DNA from: Hyalella azteca
Taxonomy: Eukaryota; Arthropoda; Malacostraca; Amphipoda; Hyalellidae
Assembly: GCF_000764305.2 (NCBI RefSeq)
Contig: NW_025932734.1
Coordinates: 241,835 to 305,834 of the forward strand
Reading direction: 5' to 3'
DNA length: 64,000 bases
The translations under genes and the position numbers were made by a program. Positions 30,227-44,962 of the stretch are shown one piece after another. Under the pieces are notes generated by a model, which saw only the letters and a program-made list of their open reading frames with translations, made no database searches and had not been told where the DNA came from. How positions within the stretch are numbered: the first letter of the stretch is position 1; every line of letters begins with the position of its first letter.

Positions 30227-31970
30227 TTACGAGTGATATATATTTATAAATCATATCAACTCCTACACAGTGCATATATAATATGAAATGACTTCGTGTG
30301 GTATCTGTTCTAGTTTTCTATACGTCATTATAAACCATATACGTCAATAATAAAACTTATGGTCGAATCTCTAATGCCAAAATAACGTTATTTCTGTTGC
30401 GCTGTAAATACAGGAATAAGACTTGAATTGCGTCGACAAAAATGGATATACATAACATGATTTCCATTGCACTGAAAATACAGGAATAAGACTTTCATTG
30501 TGTCGACAAAAAATGGATATACATAACATGATTTCCATTGCGCTGAAAATTTCAGACGTGCCTTCTGCTTCGTCTTGCATTGACGGCATCGGTCGAATAA
30601 AAAATTCTGAAAATAAGACCGAGTTTATGCAACGTTTCTTTAGGACCGGCGGGAGAATATTTTTCAGAAGCTGTACCAGAAAATTCATGGCCATTTTTAA
30701 CTTATTCCCAACGGTCTTCCTTTTTAAAAAGAATTCAAAAGTAACTGTCTCTGATATTAACATTTGTTTTCATTTAATATTGTAAAAACTGAAAAAGTAC
30801 CGCAAACAAAGAGCTTTTCTAAGACACGGACCGTTTTAGTTTCTGATTTTGTTACGCAAGCAAAATATTTTGATACTGTGCTTTCGTAAGTGAAAAGATA
30901 ATTTTGACATGAACTAATGCCTTTTTATGCGGTATTTTAAAATTGTATAGAGGCTATAAGTAAAGTATAATAAAGCAACAGAAAACAATAAATTCTGGTA
31001 CTCGATCATGATACACGTGCTAGAAAATGTCATTACGAAAATGAAAATTTTCATTTGTTTTCTCAGTATCGCCGCATTTTCTTGTCTGGATCTGGCTTTG
31101 CCAATTATGCCTATGTGGCTCTGCTTGCTATTTTTGCATTTTTATTTTTATAATTCATCTCACAGTATATTGGAATTTCAGTATCATTAGAATTTCATCA
31201 AGCAGAAAAATTTATTCTAGCGTTTAACTTAGCAATAAATTAGCATAAACATTAAAAATATGTAGCTCTCGTCACAGAAAATCTACGGAGCTCAAAACTA
31301 AGATTTAAGTATCTCCTGAATGGATCTAGTGTTGCAATGTCACCGAAATTTTTCTTTCAATCATAGACCAAGCTGGAGACTGGACTTATAAAATGCCATC
31401 GTTCTCATCTTGCTGTATATATTGGCATGAAGGGAGAACTGTAGCTCAGTAGTCCCCTTGTGCTCGGCAGTGCAGGTCGCGCGACTTGTCCCTGTCAGTG
31501 ACGCGTCTGCCGCTCTCCCTCACAACGATTACCTGAGAACAAATTCGTGAGTAGGACCGTGTTCTTTCAGCGTGTTTTGCTTTATTTATTCTTGCTTCTC
31601 AATCCGGGTACAAAATCGAAGTCCTTTATATGATTTTATTCCTCTCCAAATCTTTGTCTAATTAACCCTTTCCCAAATTGAATAGAAGCTAAATGAGACC
31701 TCAGAAATCACGGGAGCCAATTAAAAACTTTTTCTTATAGAGTCTGTTTAATTGGACCACGTGGCTGTAGTTCTTCGCCTTCTGCCAATACATTTCTTTT
31801 GATGCTTTTCGATAATACTGTAATTTTGCATTAGGACCACAATTAGGACGCCGGTTTTACTTTGCTTCATTCATTATTAAATACTAGAATGCTTTTTAGA
31901 ATTAGAAACTTTCCCTGGTATGAGAGCGGGTAGCTCCTGTACCAACTTTGACATAGCAGTCAACGGACTG
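30227..31970. other. Intergenic, with a 73-bp duplication
   Basis: Positions about 30392-30552 hold just over two copies of a 73-bp unit (shared words ACAGGAATAAGACTT, GTCGACAAAAA, ATACATAACATGATTTCC). Both strands are open through part of it, but the frames look accidental. The rest is AT-rich, with no gene recognised. Confidence 0.55.
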
Positions 31971-31978
31971 ATGTTCAG

Positions 31979-32072
31979 CAGCTTTGTACTGGGGTAACTT
32001 ACAAGATCTGCAGCTTTGTACTGGGGTAACTTACAAGATCTGCAGCTTTGTACTGGGGTAACTTACAAGATC
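31979..32072. repeat. 32-bp tandem repeat, three copies
   Basis: Three near-perfect copies of a unit built on GCAGCTTTGTACTGGGGTAA and CTTACAAGATCT. No other signal is seen. Confidence 0.9.
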
Positions 32073-33145
32073 AAAGTGACGCGTGTCAGCAGCTGCGGAT
32101 GTATGAACAGAAGCTATTATAATGTGATGTAATTTAAGAACAGTGTCGAATAATCATTTTATTGTTATTAAATCATGTGTAATGAAGATAAATTTATTTT
32201 TGCAGAGAAAGCGCTCAAAGCTGTTATAGCGATACTGCTGCTCCTTCGCTCTGTTTTGTTATGCTCAGATTTATTAACTTTAATTTATTATTATTAATTT
32301 TTTATTATTACATTATTTTAGATTTGTGTTAACTGAAATTACTATTGTTTATCGTTCTTAAGCGTTTCAATAGGGATAATTATATTATCAAACGCCGTGC
32401 ACGCGACCATCACATAGACCATTATTTATATTACGATTATTCCGGAAAAATTTCAAAAAGTGTTACGTGATGACATTTTTATTATAACAAAATAATTTTA
32501 TCAATTTTTTCTTCTATTTTTCTTAGCTACCAAAAAATCTTCTCAATAATTTATATACGTATTTTTTCAGGCCTAGTAAATACTTGGTTCTGTGCCGTTA
32601 TTATAGCAGAGGCCCTCGAGTGCGCTCAACGCTCTCATATTAATTGCCTTGCAATACCAGAGAACCGCAAGGAGAGTGCCTTGTTTTATTGCTATGGTGG
32701 AGCGAGAAGAAACATAACTGATATGAATAAAATATTCTCTACCATCCCGAGGGCCTTACACCTCATAAATATCTGTGTTTCATCTTAATTCTAAAGCAGA
32801 CTGTACCTCAGTGGCTACGGTATAAAATATGCATTAGTCATATGTTGTTGAGATTTTTCATGCAGTCTTATTGACATTTTGGGGAAAATATGAACCATTT
32901 GGAGTTACTACTCTCGTATGAAAAGAACAAATGCATAATATGACCAGAAATTTTAATTCTATGTTATTTATTTTAATTTGTTTGCAGGAGGTTCAGGAAC
33001 ACAATGTTTACCCAGTTCTAAAAATGAAACGTGAACCTTTCAGGTAGACACATATGAAAACTAAAATTAACTTAAATAAAATATTTCTCACTCAGACATT
33101 ATGTGTATTTTCCCAATCGAAAATTATAATAAGAATATCACAATG
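32073..33145. other. Intergenic, nothing recognised
   Basis: AT-rich DNA. No open frame, repeat or RNA gene that I can support. Confidence 0.5.
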
Positions 33146-33147
33146 TA

Positions 33148-33342
33148 TGTTCATTATTACTTCATTATTGTAAGTTCATTATTACTTCATTATTGTAAGC
33201 TCATTATCACTTCATTATTGTAAGCTCATTATTACTTCATTATTGTAAGTTCATTATCACTTCATTATTGTAAGTCATTATCACTTCATTATTGTAAGTC
33301 ATTATCACTTCATTATTGTAAGTTCATTATCACTTCATCAGT
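33148..33342. repeat. 25-bp AT-rich tandem repeat
   Basis: Seven to eight copies of TTCATTATTACTTCATTATTG-TAAG type units, with some 24-bp variants (TAAGTCATTATC). Confidence 0.9.
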
Positions 33343-35979
33343 TCGTGGACACTGCGGGAAGGATATTAGCAGAATTACCCTATAAAATTCAGCAATGAAC
33401 TATCAACAAATATCGCCAGTTAATTGGCTGTCTTATAGCGGCCGCCGATTAGCCTGGCTTTAAATGAAACAATTATGAACCAAATGAATCGTAACACGAA
33501 AAACGCTACGGACCTTACAACCTTCAATTACAATAGTGATTGGAAATTTTAAACTTCATCAAAATTCTACTTCTTTTAACATTTTTTGTTTAGGTTGGGT
33601 CCTTGTTCCCTAGTTAGTAACGTCATGCACAAAAACCTCATTCAATTAAAAATGATACATATCAGGTGCACAAAACTAGAACTCGGTGCACACATCTTTT
33701 TAGTGATTTTATAACTTGTGGCGTGAACATTTTATTACTTTATGGTCACTTGAATATATTTTTAAATTTTTTGACATCACAGATTGAGTTTCCAGAGGCT
33801 GTTTTCATGAAGGTTCTAGACTTGCTGTGCCAATTAAAATAGGTCTTTCAATTTGCATTTTTATCAGTTTTAAAACAGTAGAGATATGATTTCCAAATAT
33901 ATTCTCTTCTCAATTTCTGATTATTAGAATCCTTTTTGCAGCGGGAGGTAAAATTGATAGTAAATAAGCTTGAAATTTTTAATTCCAGATCACTTGTATC
34001 TCTACGATGATGAATTGTACCAAACTTTGTTCACGAAAAAGTTCAGCTATGGCAGTTCAAATTGCAAACTTTAACCGTTCTGTAGAAAAAGTTGATTCAG
34101 TTAGCGCGCGTGATTGGATTTGCGAGCATGGCTTAGATTTGTGCTGATGCAATTGAAGAAAAACTAAGAAATTTATTCCAGTTTTCCATGAGCCCATCAC
34201 TGCCAGAATATAAATTTTGATCCTCAACTGGATTTTGGCAAGTCAAGTGAGGGCGAGAATGAAGGTGCGTTAATCATTAGATAATATTACGTTAGTAAAC
34301 AAATAGTTAATAATACGTTCATCAGATCAATTGCTAGGAAAATGTCGGTTCCTTGCATCTATGATAAAATAATGCAAATAAAAAGAAGTTTATTCATGAG
34401 TTCTCAATTTCGGAACTATTTTTTCCCTGCTTAGGAATAAAATTTTTTTTATTGTGGTTCATTTCGAATTTTCAGGATATATTAAAAAAACAATGCTATC
34501 TCAAGCAGCGACTCTATCTCACAGCTTTCTAAAAATATTCGCTACAACATTGAATTTATTCATTCAATGACAAGAAGGTTTACTTCAGAGCAAACCAAGT
34601 GCATGGTCTTGTAATCTGAACTTCCATCGAATTATATAGGCTTATATAGGCTTATATAGTCTTACATAGGCTTAATGTTAGTTCTAAGGGAGCACTAAAG
34701 CATATGGACGCAAGGCGCTCACATTACCGAAGTCTGGTGCAGATGTCACAGAATCGTATGGCATTTTATTAGCACAATTATAATTTTCCATATATTTTAT
34801 ATTCTTCAAGACCGCAGATAATTTCTTCATTTAAAGTTTTTCAGACTTGATTTTCTCCTTTCTGTTATGCTTCTGCCCGAAACGAGGGAATTTATACATG
34901 TTTTGGTCGAATTCTATATTTGTTCACATTTATACCGCATTCAAATTAACCTTGGTCTACAAGTGACAGGTGACATGAAAGTTAAACATTAATTAATTAT
35001 ATGTTTTAAAATGATAAGTCACCACAATTAAGCCAAGACCAAGAATAGGAGGAATTTGCAGTGTCAGTCAAGACAAAAAATAAAATAAATTTTTAAAAAT
35101 ACATTTTTTAACGAAGCGTCTATTATAAATCAGGACGATTAATTTTGCGATAAAATTATAGATTTATCGGGAAGGTATATTAGCTTAATATTCTTATTTT
35201 AACACACTATATAAAGGAAATTTAATACCAGTCTTCTACCTTATTTTTATTTCAGACTAGAAAATAATGATGATCCAATGCAATGCTCAATATTCGAATT
35301 TCCAAATATTATAAATGCAACCTTTTTGACATATTTTTGCTTAGAAACTCTTTTATAATTTTAATTTGGATTTGTGGTCAAAGCTGAGGATGAAGACTTC
35401 AAAACCTAGACCCATGTTCTCTATACAAAAGTTAAACCCCCATATTAGGGTTAGGGTTGAGTTTCAAACACAAAAATGCTTTGATTTTATTGTCACTTAT
35501 ATCCTATTTTTAGTTCGGCAAATTTTTTCAATCATCAATGGGGGTTTCTACATGACCAGCGTCTAGCGTCGTCAATGACGGCATAGTTCTCATCTGATTA
35601 AAACATATCAAGATTTAATAATCCACTCTATTAGTTGCGCTAAATTACTAGTGCTGTTGTCGTTTTCACGTCAACTTTCAGATTATAATTATTAAAAAAT
35701 ACTATGTACAGTGATTTTGATCATATAAGATTATGAGTAAGAAGACAGGCACATTGAATGCAACGGTAATAAAGAAAAGTTATCAACCTTTTGAAAAAAA
35801 TTCTGGCATGCGATTATTCGTAAAGAAATTTTAAACGTAAAATGATCACGGCTCGCTACTTCAAAGCGCTTATGATGTTTGAAATTTTTACTTTGAGCCA
35901 CAAAAGAAATAATGAACACTTGTTCATTATTTCATTTTCTTATAAAATTTACATTGAAACAGTACAGGTCATTCGATAT
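33343..35979. other. Intergenic, nothing recognised
   Basis: AT-rich DNA with a short GCTTATATAG-type repeat at about 34637-34672. No gene recognised. Confidence 0.5.
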
Positions 35980-36191
35980 CACTGTTAGAAAAAACGGTGA
36001 AAAAACGGTCCCATTGGCATTCTAGTGGCCGGTCGCCCCGTGAAAATAAATAGTTTCGCCGATTTTATAAGATGTTTTACGGATTTCTAGTGTTAAATTA
36101 GAATAAAAACGGTGACACGGTGTTTCTTTTCACGTGCCGACCGGCCACTGAAACGCCGGTAATACCGTTAACGATAATTTTTCTAACAGTG
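35980..36191. mobile_element. 212-bp MITE with CACTGTTAGAAAAA ends
   Basis: The 14-bp terminal inverted repeats CACTGTTAGAAAAA are perfect. The interior contains a second inverted pair (AGTGGCCGGTCG and GACCGGCCACT). I cannot define a clear target-site duplication, so the superfamily is open. No coding capacity. Confidence 0.8.
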
Positions 36192-38867
36192 TATTTTTAT
36201 TCGAATTATCATTATCAGTCAGTGAATTCCCGTAAAATTCGCAACATAGACAAAAAGTCTAGAACAATTTTATTCTAACCTATTGAAACTTTCATCACCC
36301 GACAATTTATAATGAAAATAACATTAAGGTATCAATGAAATTCTGCGCTGAAACAGTTTAAAAGAGTTAGACCTCGGAGCATTGAAGTGCCGATAGTTGT
36401 ACAGTATCTGTCCAGGCAAAGTGGCATGCGCGTGACAGCATCAGCCTCGGAGGTAAAATTCTGCGAGTTCGTTCAGTCCGGAATATTTTACAAAATTTTT
36501 GCGCCCACGATCGTCGCAACCTCAACAACTAATCAATGTTCTGGATACACACGAAACCAGCAACATTTGTGCACACTAATTCAGGCTGAATTTTCGAGAT
36601 TCGTCCATTCGTCGTCTAACACCTTGTCCATTTTGTTGGAAAAAATCTTGATTATTTTACAAGTTGATAGAAAGCCTGTATAAATAACGATATATGGCTT
36701 CAGACTCATCAAAAAAATTTAGTGTGAGCTTATAGATTGACCGTCAATTATCACACGTAATTGAATTACATTTTAATAAGCATAAATAATTTGCATGTTC
36801 ATATGAAAATTGAGTAGCCTATATGAACATCATTGCAGCAAAAATAAGTTCAAGCATCACTACGATGTTCATCATCAAAAATAAATTCGTCGCACTACGA
36901 GGAAACGCTCGTAATACATGTACTGTTCTTTCGTTTTCCATTAAAGAATATTTAAGCTAATTAAATTTAGACTCTCAAACAGAGACGCAGAATTCATTGC
37001 GCAAATTCCGATACGTATTGTACATAAAAGATTTATTCGTAATTCATTTTTCTAGTCGCTCTAATGCACGCACATCTTTCCCTTGCTGGCAGCGCACGTC
37101 TGTTATTGAGTTGTCGGGGCTTACGGACTTGAAACTTTTATGATTTCAAGTGAGCTTCCAATGCAGCACTTACAGCGGTCCAAAAAATGTATTTTAAAAC
37201 ATTGACATCGCGAGGTTTTGGGATATTCTAGCGCGTGTGGGCGTTAGGAATCGCTGGTGATAACGAAGATAGTGCAGTGAATAAGACATTTCGGTGTGAG
37301 TTTCAATGACCATGAAATGCTAGAATTACCAAATGCTTCAAAAGTAAATTTTCTCATTACTTGATCTTACTCTTATTACTGATTGCTGAACATGACTCAT
37401 TACTGAATATTACTGAATATTATTCATTGCCCAATATTACTCATAACCCATGATAAAAACAGTCAGGCGCGAGCATGTTGTAATGTGGCACATTATCTCA
37501 GAATTAACATTCCACTGTTGGAATTTACGCTCTTTATTTCATAATATAAATTAATAACTGCTATGAATGCAAATATTCTATTTTTAACGGAAATGACCAC
37601 CGAAGACACCCTATCTTGATCGTGCGTGGCATCCATTGAGAGCAACGGTTGAAAAAAGAACATATATTTCGGATATTGACTTCTTGAAATCACTCGTAGA
37701 GTTATTTATACAATACTTCTCTATGTGAGAAACTGAATGTGTGCTTACCTACAGGTGATGGTATGTCTACAACCGCGAGGATGTGAATTTAGGGTTGGAA
37801 GGCGATTGGGTTAGAGTCTGATAGTAATTATATTTTAATACTCCTTGATCTTTATTGGAAATATCGAACAACTTTCATCAAAAGAGGCACTTCAATACAT
37901 ATATAATATAAATTACCCAAATTCAATATAATTATAAGAATAAGTAATATGTCACCGAAAAAGGGCATCGCTCTGAAATGTCTAAACGGGCGTATTTTCT
38001 ACTTGAACGTACGTAAGTGCTACGGTGACAATTTTTTTTTTAATTTCACGATTTTAATTTACGGTTGTAGCCCAAGCCACGAGCACAAATATGTTGATAA
38101 ATTAGTTTTTTACTAATGGTTTGTGAGAGCCTTACCTCCCAAGTGATGTTGGAAAAGATACACCAGATTCTATAAGTGGGTGAAGGTGGCTCTGAACACG
38201 AGCGCTTATTTATATATGGGCTAAAATAGGATAAGCGAAGACACTTCCTTGCTCGGCTGCAATTTTCAGTTTATGAACTGACGAGAAGCATTATGTATTA
38301 TTAATGAAATGTTTGCCGACCAACGATAGCATGACAGGGAAAAATAATTTAAAGAGATCCCATTATTTAGCTTGTACAGGCCCTGTGGCGTAAGCGAGAG
38401 CCTGCATACAGTACTATACTCTCCTGAATTATCAATGATCGAGATTCTAGACTGTTCGAATCAATTTGATTTGATCAATCTTAATATTTAAATTAATATT
38501 CTTTTCAATATAAATTTTGGCTTAATTACCGCATTTTTCTTAGCTTCGTCATGTGTCTGTCCGTCTGTCATCAAAAATTCAAACCTTAATTTAGAGCACT
38601 TCTGAAGATCCTAGAAACTTGAAATTTGGCATGCATGCTTATGCTGCCTAACAATTCAAGATTTGCTCATCAGAAATAATAATTTGAAAAAAAATTAGAA
38701 AAAAATTCACGGTTCGGAATCGAGTTTTTTTCTCGCACATCCAGACTTGCCAACCCTGGAAAATGATTTGAATTGCTAAAATTGCTAAACTAAAAAGTAG
38801 AAAATAAATAAATATAAAACCATTTTTAAAAAGCACGTTTTTCTGGTTTCTACAAAACTAAAAATAA
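36192..38867. other. Intergenic, nothing recognised
   Basis: AT-rich sequence. A 98-codon open frame at 36387-36683 has no recognisable motif, and I do not call it a gene. Positions 37360-37450 contain loose TTACTGAATA repeats. Confidence 0.45.
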
Positions 38868-39058
38868 TGAAATAAAACATATAAAAAACTTAAAAAAAAC
38901 ACGTTTTCTTAATGTACAAAAAGAAAAAAAATTTACTCATGCAAAACATTTAAGTTATGTAAAATGTTATGTAATGTTATGTACGAGTAAATGTTTTTCT
39001 TTTTTGTCCGTTAAGAAAACGTGTTTTTTAAAGTTTTTTTTTATATGTTTTATTTCTT
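38868..39058. repeat. Long AT-rich hairpin, about 70-bp arms
   Basis: Arms 38869-38938 and 38985-39056 are near-perfect reverse complements (core AACACGTTTTCTTAA and TTAAGAAAACGTGTT) around a 46-base loop with TTATGTAAAATG repeats. Probably a MITE remnant or fold-back element. Confidence 0.82.
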
Positions 39059-39810
39059 AGTGGACCTAGAAGAATTGAGTAAAAGTACTGTTCAGTATCA
39101 AAGTAAATTCAGAGTAAAATTATAAAATTCTTTACCATTTCTGCTGAGTATCAAAACGATGCTGCCCTAATCCTAAAAACAAGAAGCGGTTTAGTTGAGT
39201 CGATTGACGAACGAAAAATTTTAGTGCTGAAATATTTTTATTCTTTTCACGCGTTCCTTGCATGAAGTTTTCAACATAACTTGAAACATCACTCAATACC
39301 AATCCTATACAAGATTTTTGCTTATAAAGCAAAATGCAACATTCTCATTAATAAAATCTCAGCAACCATGCAACTCTGATCATCTAAATGACTTTAGAAT
39401 TAATACTCCGGTTGCTTGAAATTCTTCAGTCTTCACTCTCATGCACCAGAGCTTACAATCGACCTTCTCCGGCTGTGTTCAGCAATAAATGTGTCAAGCG
39501 TCTGACGGTGGTATGTTATTCAAAGCGGTCTTTTCAAAATTTCCTTGGGAGAGGCTGTGACCTGTAAATACAGGAGCAATTTAAGGATGCCTGTCTATAC
39601 CCATGAGAGAAGAAATCCCTAGGAACGCTGAAGCAAAACGAGAGTGCCATAAAGGGCGTTTAGTGAATGGGTTTTAAAACTGAAATATAAGAATGGGCTA
39701 TAAAACTGGAATCTGAAAAAATGTTTCGGACACTGCAATGTTTATAAAATTTTCATCAGTTTCCGTTGGTGGACTCAATAAACCCTGCTATTCTCAAGGA
39801 ATAAAATTAC

Positions 39811-39986
39811 ATTTTTAGCGCATTTTCTCATTTATGGAAAAAAATGCACTATATTGTGCTCGCCATGTCCGTCTGTCTGTTTGTCTGTCCGTCTTTCCGT
39901 CCGTCTGTCCGTGACCTCAAGTTTTCATCGACGAAAAAATGCGCTCTCTGTCACCCACTGCAGTGAGTACTGAGTTACATTTTTAT
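39811..39986 (+). mobile_element. Interspersed MITE-like repeat, copy 1
   Basis: Contains TAGCGCATTTTCTCATTTAT, a TGTCCGTC/TGTCTGTC stretch and an inverted partner AAAAAATGCGCTCT. It ends CACTGCAGTGAG...GAGTTACATTTTTA. Related copies lie at 44821 and 49322. Confidence 0.85.
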
Positions 39987-42900
39987 AGATGTCAATATAT
40001 GAAATAAATTTTTAGTTGAAGTAATTAGTAAACGGGCATTTTTGCAAGCAACTTGCATACCTTGGTTGCAATGAAATAAAATATCGTTTAGTTTTCCAAA
40101 TAAAGTTTTTGTCGGTGTTGAAATTCACATGCAATGAACCCGAGTCATTTCCATACGCTGAAACTTACAAATAATTGCAATTTCTCCTCTGCATAAAAGG
40201 CAATTAATTTTTATGTTTTGAAAACCACTCAAACTTTTCTCGTAAAATTATACGGCCAGTTTGAGATTTTCGATATATTTTCTGCTGAATATTTTCTCAA
40301 GAAAGGCACTTAGCCTTTAAAAAAGATGAAGCTATGAAAATCCCAAACTTTATCTCTCTACTTAACTCTTTAACTTTACAAGGAAAGTTCTACGGTAGAG
40401 TAATTTAAGATAAACCATAATCATTTTAGATGTACCATATATATTTAAGAGACACAAGTTATTTCAGATATACCAGAATCATTTAAGAGATTTATCCGTC
40501 GAAATTCTTTTACAAGTAGAATTAAAAATTTTCACCATGAGTGGTACATTTGATGTGAAATCAACTTTAAATGTTATGGGCATATTAGAACTGTTAGCCT
40601 TCTCCCTCATAGGACATACTCCAATAATATAGTGGAAGCTTCGCAAGTTTCAGACTACACGGAACAAACACCTTCCATGCAGACAATTTGTCTGATTTTA
40701 AAATCAAATTGTAGAGTAGAAATACCTTCGAAGATCTCCAGTAATAGCGATTTTGTTGAAAAATCTGTTCATATCTCAATTGCTACTAGATATGATATAT
40801 TCCCAGGTCTGTTGTTGCTAAAAATAATTTATATTTAGATCAATCGGGGCCAAAAATGATCAGACACTATTGCTACTAATACGAACAGTCGCGAATTTAT
40901 TTTCAAATTATGAAACCTAAGTCTAGGCTAGATATTTTATTTAATATTTTTCGGTTTAATATTTTATTTTAATTTTAATGGCATGCAATCTTTGCTCGAT
41001 TAAAAACGAAAAAAATTGAGAACGATGTGAAAAATCGCTATAGAATACAATAACACAGTAGGAATGAATAAACGATAAAATAAAATTGGTAACCTTCAAT
41101 CTACAAAGGGAGCTGTATAAAGTAAGACAATTTTTTCAAAATTTTGGAAAATTCTCTGATAAAATATTAAAATTGCTCAGATTAAAATTGCTATCACAGA
41201 GAATGTTGCTCATAAGGTAAAATATTTTAATATGGACTTGACTGAATCCATGTATCAAATCTCCACGCTTATTTTTATAAACGGTAAATAAATACCGTTC
41301 CCGCTAACGAGAAAGACGCAAAACAAACATTAAACTGAGCGTTCAATTGATCCCATTTCCTGATCAAACGAAGTAATTCGTTTCAAACAAAGGACGCAAT
41401 TAAAATTTGAGAGCCTATCACAAGTCTGGAATAATAGTTGTAAAAACTTTAAAGCAATTACAGTTAGTTTTTGAGCACCAGTTTCTAAACATTTTCCCCA
41501 AATTCAGACTGCCGCAGAAACATTTTCCTTGCAACAGTTTCTTCGGGAGGCATTTTTTTCAGCCTGTGTTTGAGTTCATCTTTTGATTCCACGCAATTCA
41601 GCCGAAATATTTCCTCTCGAGTTTGTCCTTTCATGCCAAGACTGGCATTTTGGAGGAAATAATTTACCTTTAATGATTTAGTTTAAGTGAAGTCTTGACG
41701 ACTCGTTTTTCGTGAACCAATTCCGAGAAAATAATCTTCAATTCGAATCACGAAGTCACATTCTTGAATGAAACCTTTTCAAAAATTACGGAACATCTAA
41801 TTATTATCGAATTAAACATTGATTGCTCTAGATATAGCAACTTTCATATCATTCGCTTCAGAGATTCTCTGAGGTCGAAAAGTTAGCGCGGAGTAAAGAT
41901 TCATCTGTCATCGCCGAGTGCTCGACAAAAGAAATTTGACGAGCTACCCCTGGAACTCTGGAATAGGATGACAGTCATTTGAGTATCTCAGGACACTCTA
42001 ACACAGCAATTGGATTCCCTGGCTTACGACCAAGGTTTGTAAGATTGAGTAACATAGACATACCTAATAAGGCATATATCAGAGACATGAGTCCTATAAC
42101 AGAGACATAAGTCATATATTAAATAACAAAACAAAAATTCAGAACTGTCCAAATTTTTTGCACTGGTACCTACGTGACTAGTCGAGATCCGTGACATTAT
42201 TACTTATTCAAAACGATTGGCTTAGGGTTACCAAATAAATTGCGCGTTCTTCTTTCCTTTTATGTGATGTCCCGATCAAATCTGGGCATTAGGCATGATC
42301 TCGTTGAGCCAATGACTGGCATAAGTTAATGGTAAAAGGCTTCTATGCTGATGTAGGACGAACTGGCAAGGAATTCAACTTGGAGCAAATTGAGATGAAT
42401 AAGATTGGCTTTTTAACTTGATATGCTAGAAATATCCGACGGGTTACCATGTAATAAAATGTTACTGATATTGACAAGTAAAATAGGAGGATCTAAATTA
42501 AATATCTCTGATATTAGAATATAGAATATTCAAATTTAGAATATTAGAATTTATAATATTAGAATTGAGAATAGTCAAGAAATATGACAGTTGTTAGCGA
42601 TGTGACTATAGGAATATCTAACATATTATTCGTGATACTAGAATCGAAATAGGAAGACGTTATATAATATCGCAGTTTTTAGCGATGTGAATATGAACAT
42701 CTAATAATGCGTGATGTTGCTGATGTTAATAAAAGTATTGTCATTACACAAAGGGCTAATGAAGCAGCACTCGGGCGAACCTTTAATTAATGATATTCAA
42801 TTAATAAAAGTCAAGGCAATCCTACAATTGAAATAAAATTGGAGGGTCTTAATTTAATTAGAAAATAATTAGCGTCAATTTCTTTGATCAATCGGGTACT

Positions 42901-44820
42901 TTTAGATTTTTGCTATGAGAGAACGCATCCCAATATTTAGTATCCTCTTTAAGGGTGTGAGCAGGAATCTAAATTCCGTCTTAATCGGTAAGCTTATGTT
43001 CGCTGGAAGTAAAAAATGAAGTCGAATTGCAAAATTCACTACAAAAATGCTAAAGCATACATCAATAAACTTCTTTTTACAATAATCATTACTATCATTT
43101 GATAATTAATCGATGATGTAATGGAAATCCTCATGCGGGAAGGACGTGGAATTATTCGCTTAAGCCGCAAATTTTAAACTGAGGATATAGCGAATAAATA
43201 AGGCCAAAGGGATTTACCGGCTGCTTATGATCCTTCAATCCTGAAATTCCGTTTATTTCTGAATGTAAATAACCCCTACTTTTTCTTTTGCCGATTTGGA
43301 ACTATTCGTCGGTAAATAAATTGACTTGACTACTACCGAGTTTCTCGAATTGTTTCTACGAGAGTGTCAAATGACGTCTGTCAGGTTTATGGAACAGATT
43401 GATTTCTTTTCCAATCGGCGGGCGGCTTCACCAAATGCAACAGAATTGACGGTATTTTTTTATAGAAACCTTTTTCTGACTTGTAGAATTTTTCTCAAGC
43501 ATGGATAGGTACGTTGAAACCGATTAGAAAATCGAACTTCACTATATATTGTTACAGTCGTACGTTGAACTAAACAATGGACCGGAGAAAGTTTTACAAT
43601 TACCAGATATTGTATCAATTTTCCGACATTTCTAGACACGATTTAAAGTTAGAATAATAATCGGCAAACAATTCAACTAAATTTAAGGGAAATTTATGAT
43701 TGCTCCTGACAAGAGGCTTTATGTCCGTGCACAGTGATAATACGAGCTCAGTTGGAATTCAGTTATATGATATGCTCAGTATAAACTAAGTTTTATAATA
43801 AGCTTAGACAGAGCTCAACCTCTTCTGTCAGTTTAGTCAGAGCTCAAATTTGAAATTAAAAAAAGTTTGCTGTGATCTTTTGTCGCGGCGCTGCCGCCAT
43901 CCAAGGTTTTTGAGGAAAGTCTTCAGCGACCGCAGCACCGTACCCAACTACATCACTCACTCAAATCCTGAACTTCTTCCTCGAACTTAAAATTGCTGAG
44001 TATCTCTTGAAGGACGTGCATGCTTTTCTGTTATTTTGCTCCTTTTGATCACAGGTATCCTTAATTACTGAGTGTGATGCCTGAGGCTACAATTTTGCAA
44101 TATTTAGGACCACATTTTGGCCTTACTTTTAAACTTTTATCTGGATAATGTCATCCTCTTACCACATGAGTGACACGCAAAATCAGGCTTACAAGTAAAA
44201 TAATTTTTATCACATAATTTTTATTTTGGATTTGTTAATAATGATTTTGTTTCGTGGAGAGAGCTTGGTAAATGACGTCGCCATGTTGTTTGAAAATTCT
44301 GCAAATAGTGTAAAGAAGGAGGGATAAAAATCAAAGTTTTATTCGAACTGAATGATGTTTTTAATAAATTTTCTGTCTTCGCAATCGTTCTCAGCATTTA
44401 ACCAGCTCTAATTTCACCAATTTCTTTCTACTTGGTATTATTACCGACCCTTTTAATTATTCTTCCTCATATCTTGGCAACACGCATACCCTTACTGTTT
44501 GTTCAACAAGAACCACTACAGTGCAGTAACTATATTATTGAAAGAGATATTCTGAAAATGATATAATCAAGTATTTTCCAGCACGCATGCTCCCTGGTAG
44601 CTCAGTTATTTCGTGAATCATGACGAATTTACAACGCAAACAATAAATGTCTCATCTTTGCTGACAACATTTTCTTATAAATGGCAAATATCACTTCATT
44701 AAACTAAAATCGATAAAACAATAATTAATATCACAAGTATTTTTATTTCCTAGTTATAAGGAACTTAAGTTCTACTTAGAACGTTGAAACCGCACACTGA
44801 TTAAGCTCACTAATGAAGTA
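39987..44820. other. Intergenic, nothing recognised
   Basis: AT-rich DNA. Positions about 42500-42580 contain loose ATATTAGAAT repeats. No gene is supported. Confidence 0.45.
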
Positions 44821-44962
44821 ATTTTTAGCGCATTTTCTCATTTATGGAAAAATGCATTATTGTGCTCGCCATGTCCGTCTGTCCGTCCGTGACTTCACGT
44901 TTTCGTCGACGAGAAAATGCGCTCTCTGTCACTCACTGCAGTGAGCACTGAGTTATATTTTT
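44821..44962 (+). mobile_element. Interspersed MITE-like repeat, copy 2
   Basis: Same layout as the copy at 39811, with a shorter TGTCCGTC tract. The inverted pair AGCGCATTTTCTC / GAGAAAATGCGCT is exact here. Confidence 0.87.

Noticed and set aside
31441..31475. GTAGCTCAGTAGT, like a tRNA A-box
   Set aside because: No matching B-box or cloverleaf follows at the right distance.
33148..33342. CRISPR-like spaced repeats
   Set aside because: The units are contiguous without unique spacers, and the genome is eukaryotic. It is a simple tandem repeat.
44594..44612. TGGTAGCTCAGTTATTTCG, like a tRNA A-box
   Set aside because: No B-box or acceptor stem pairing could be found.
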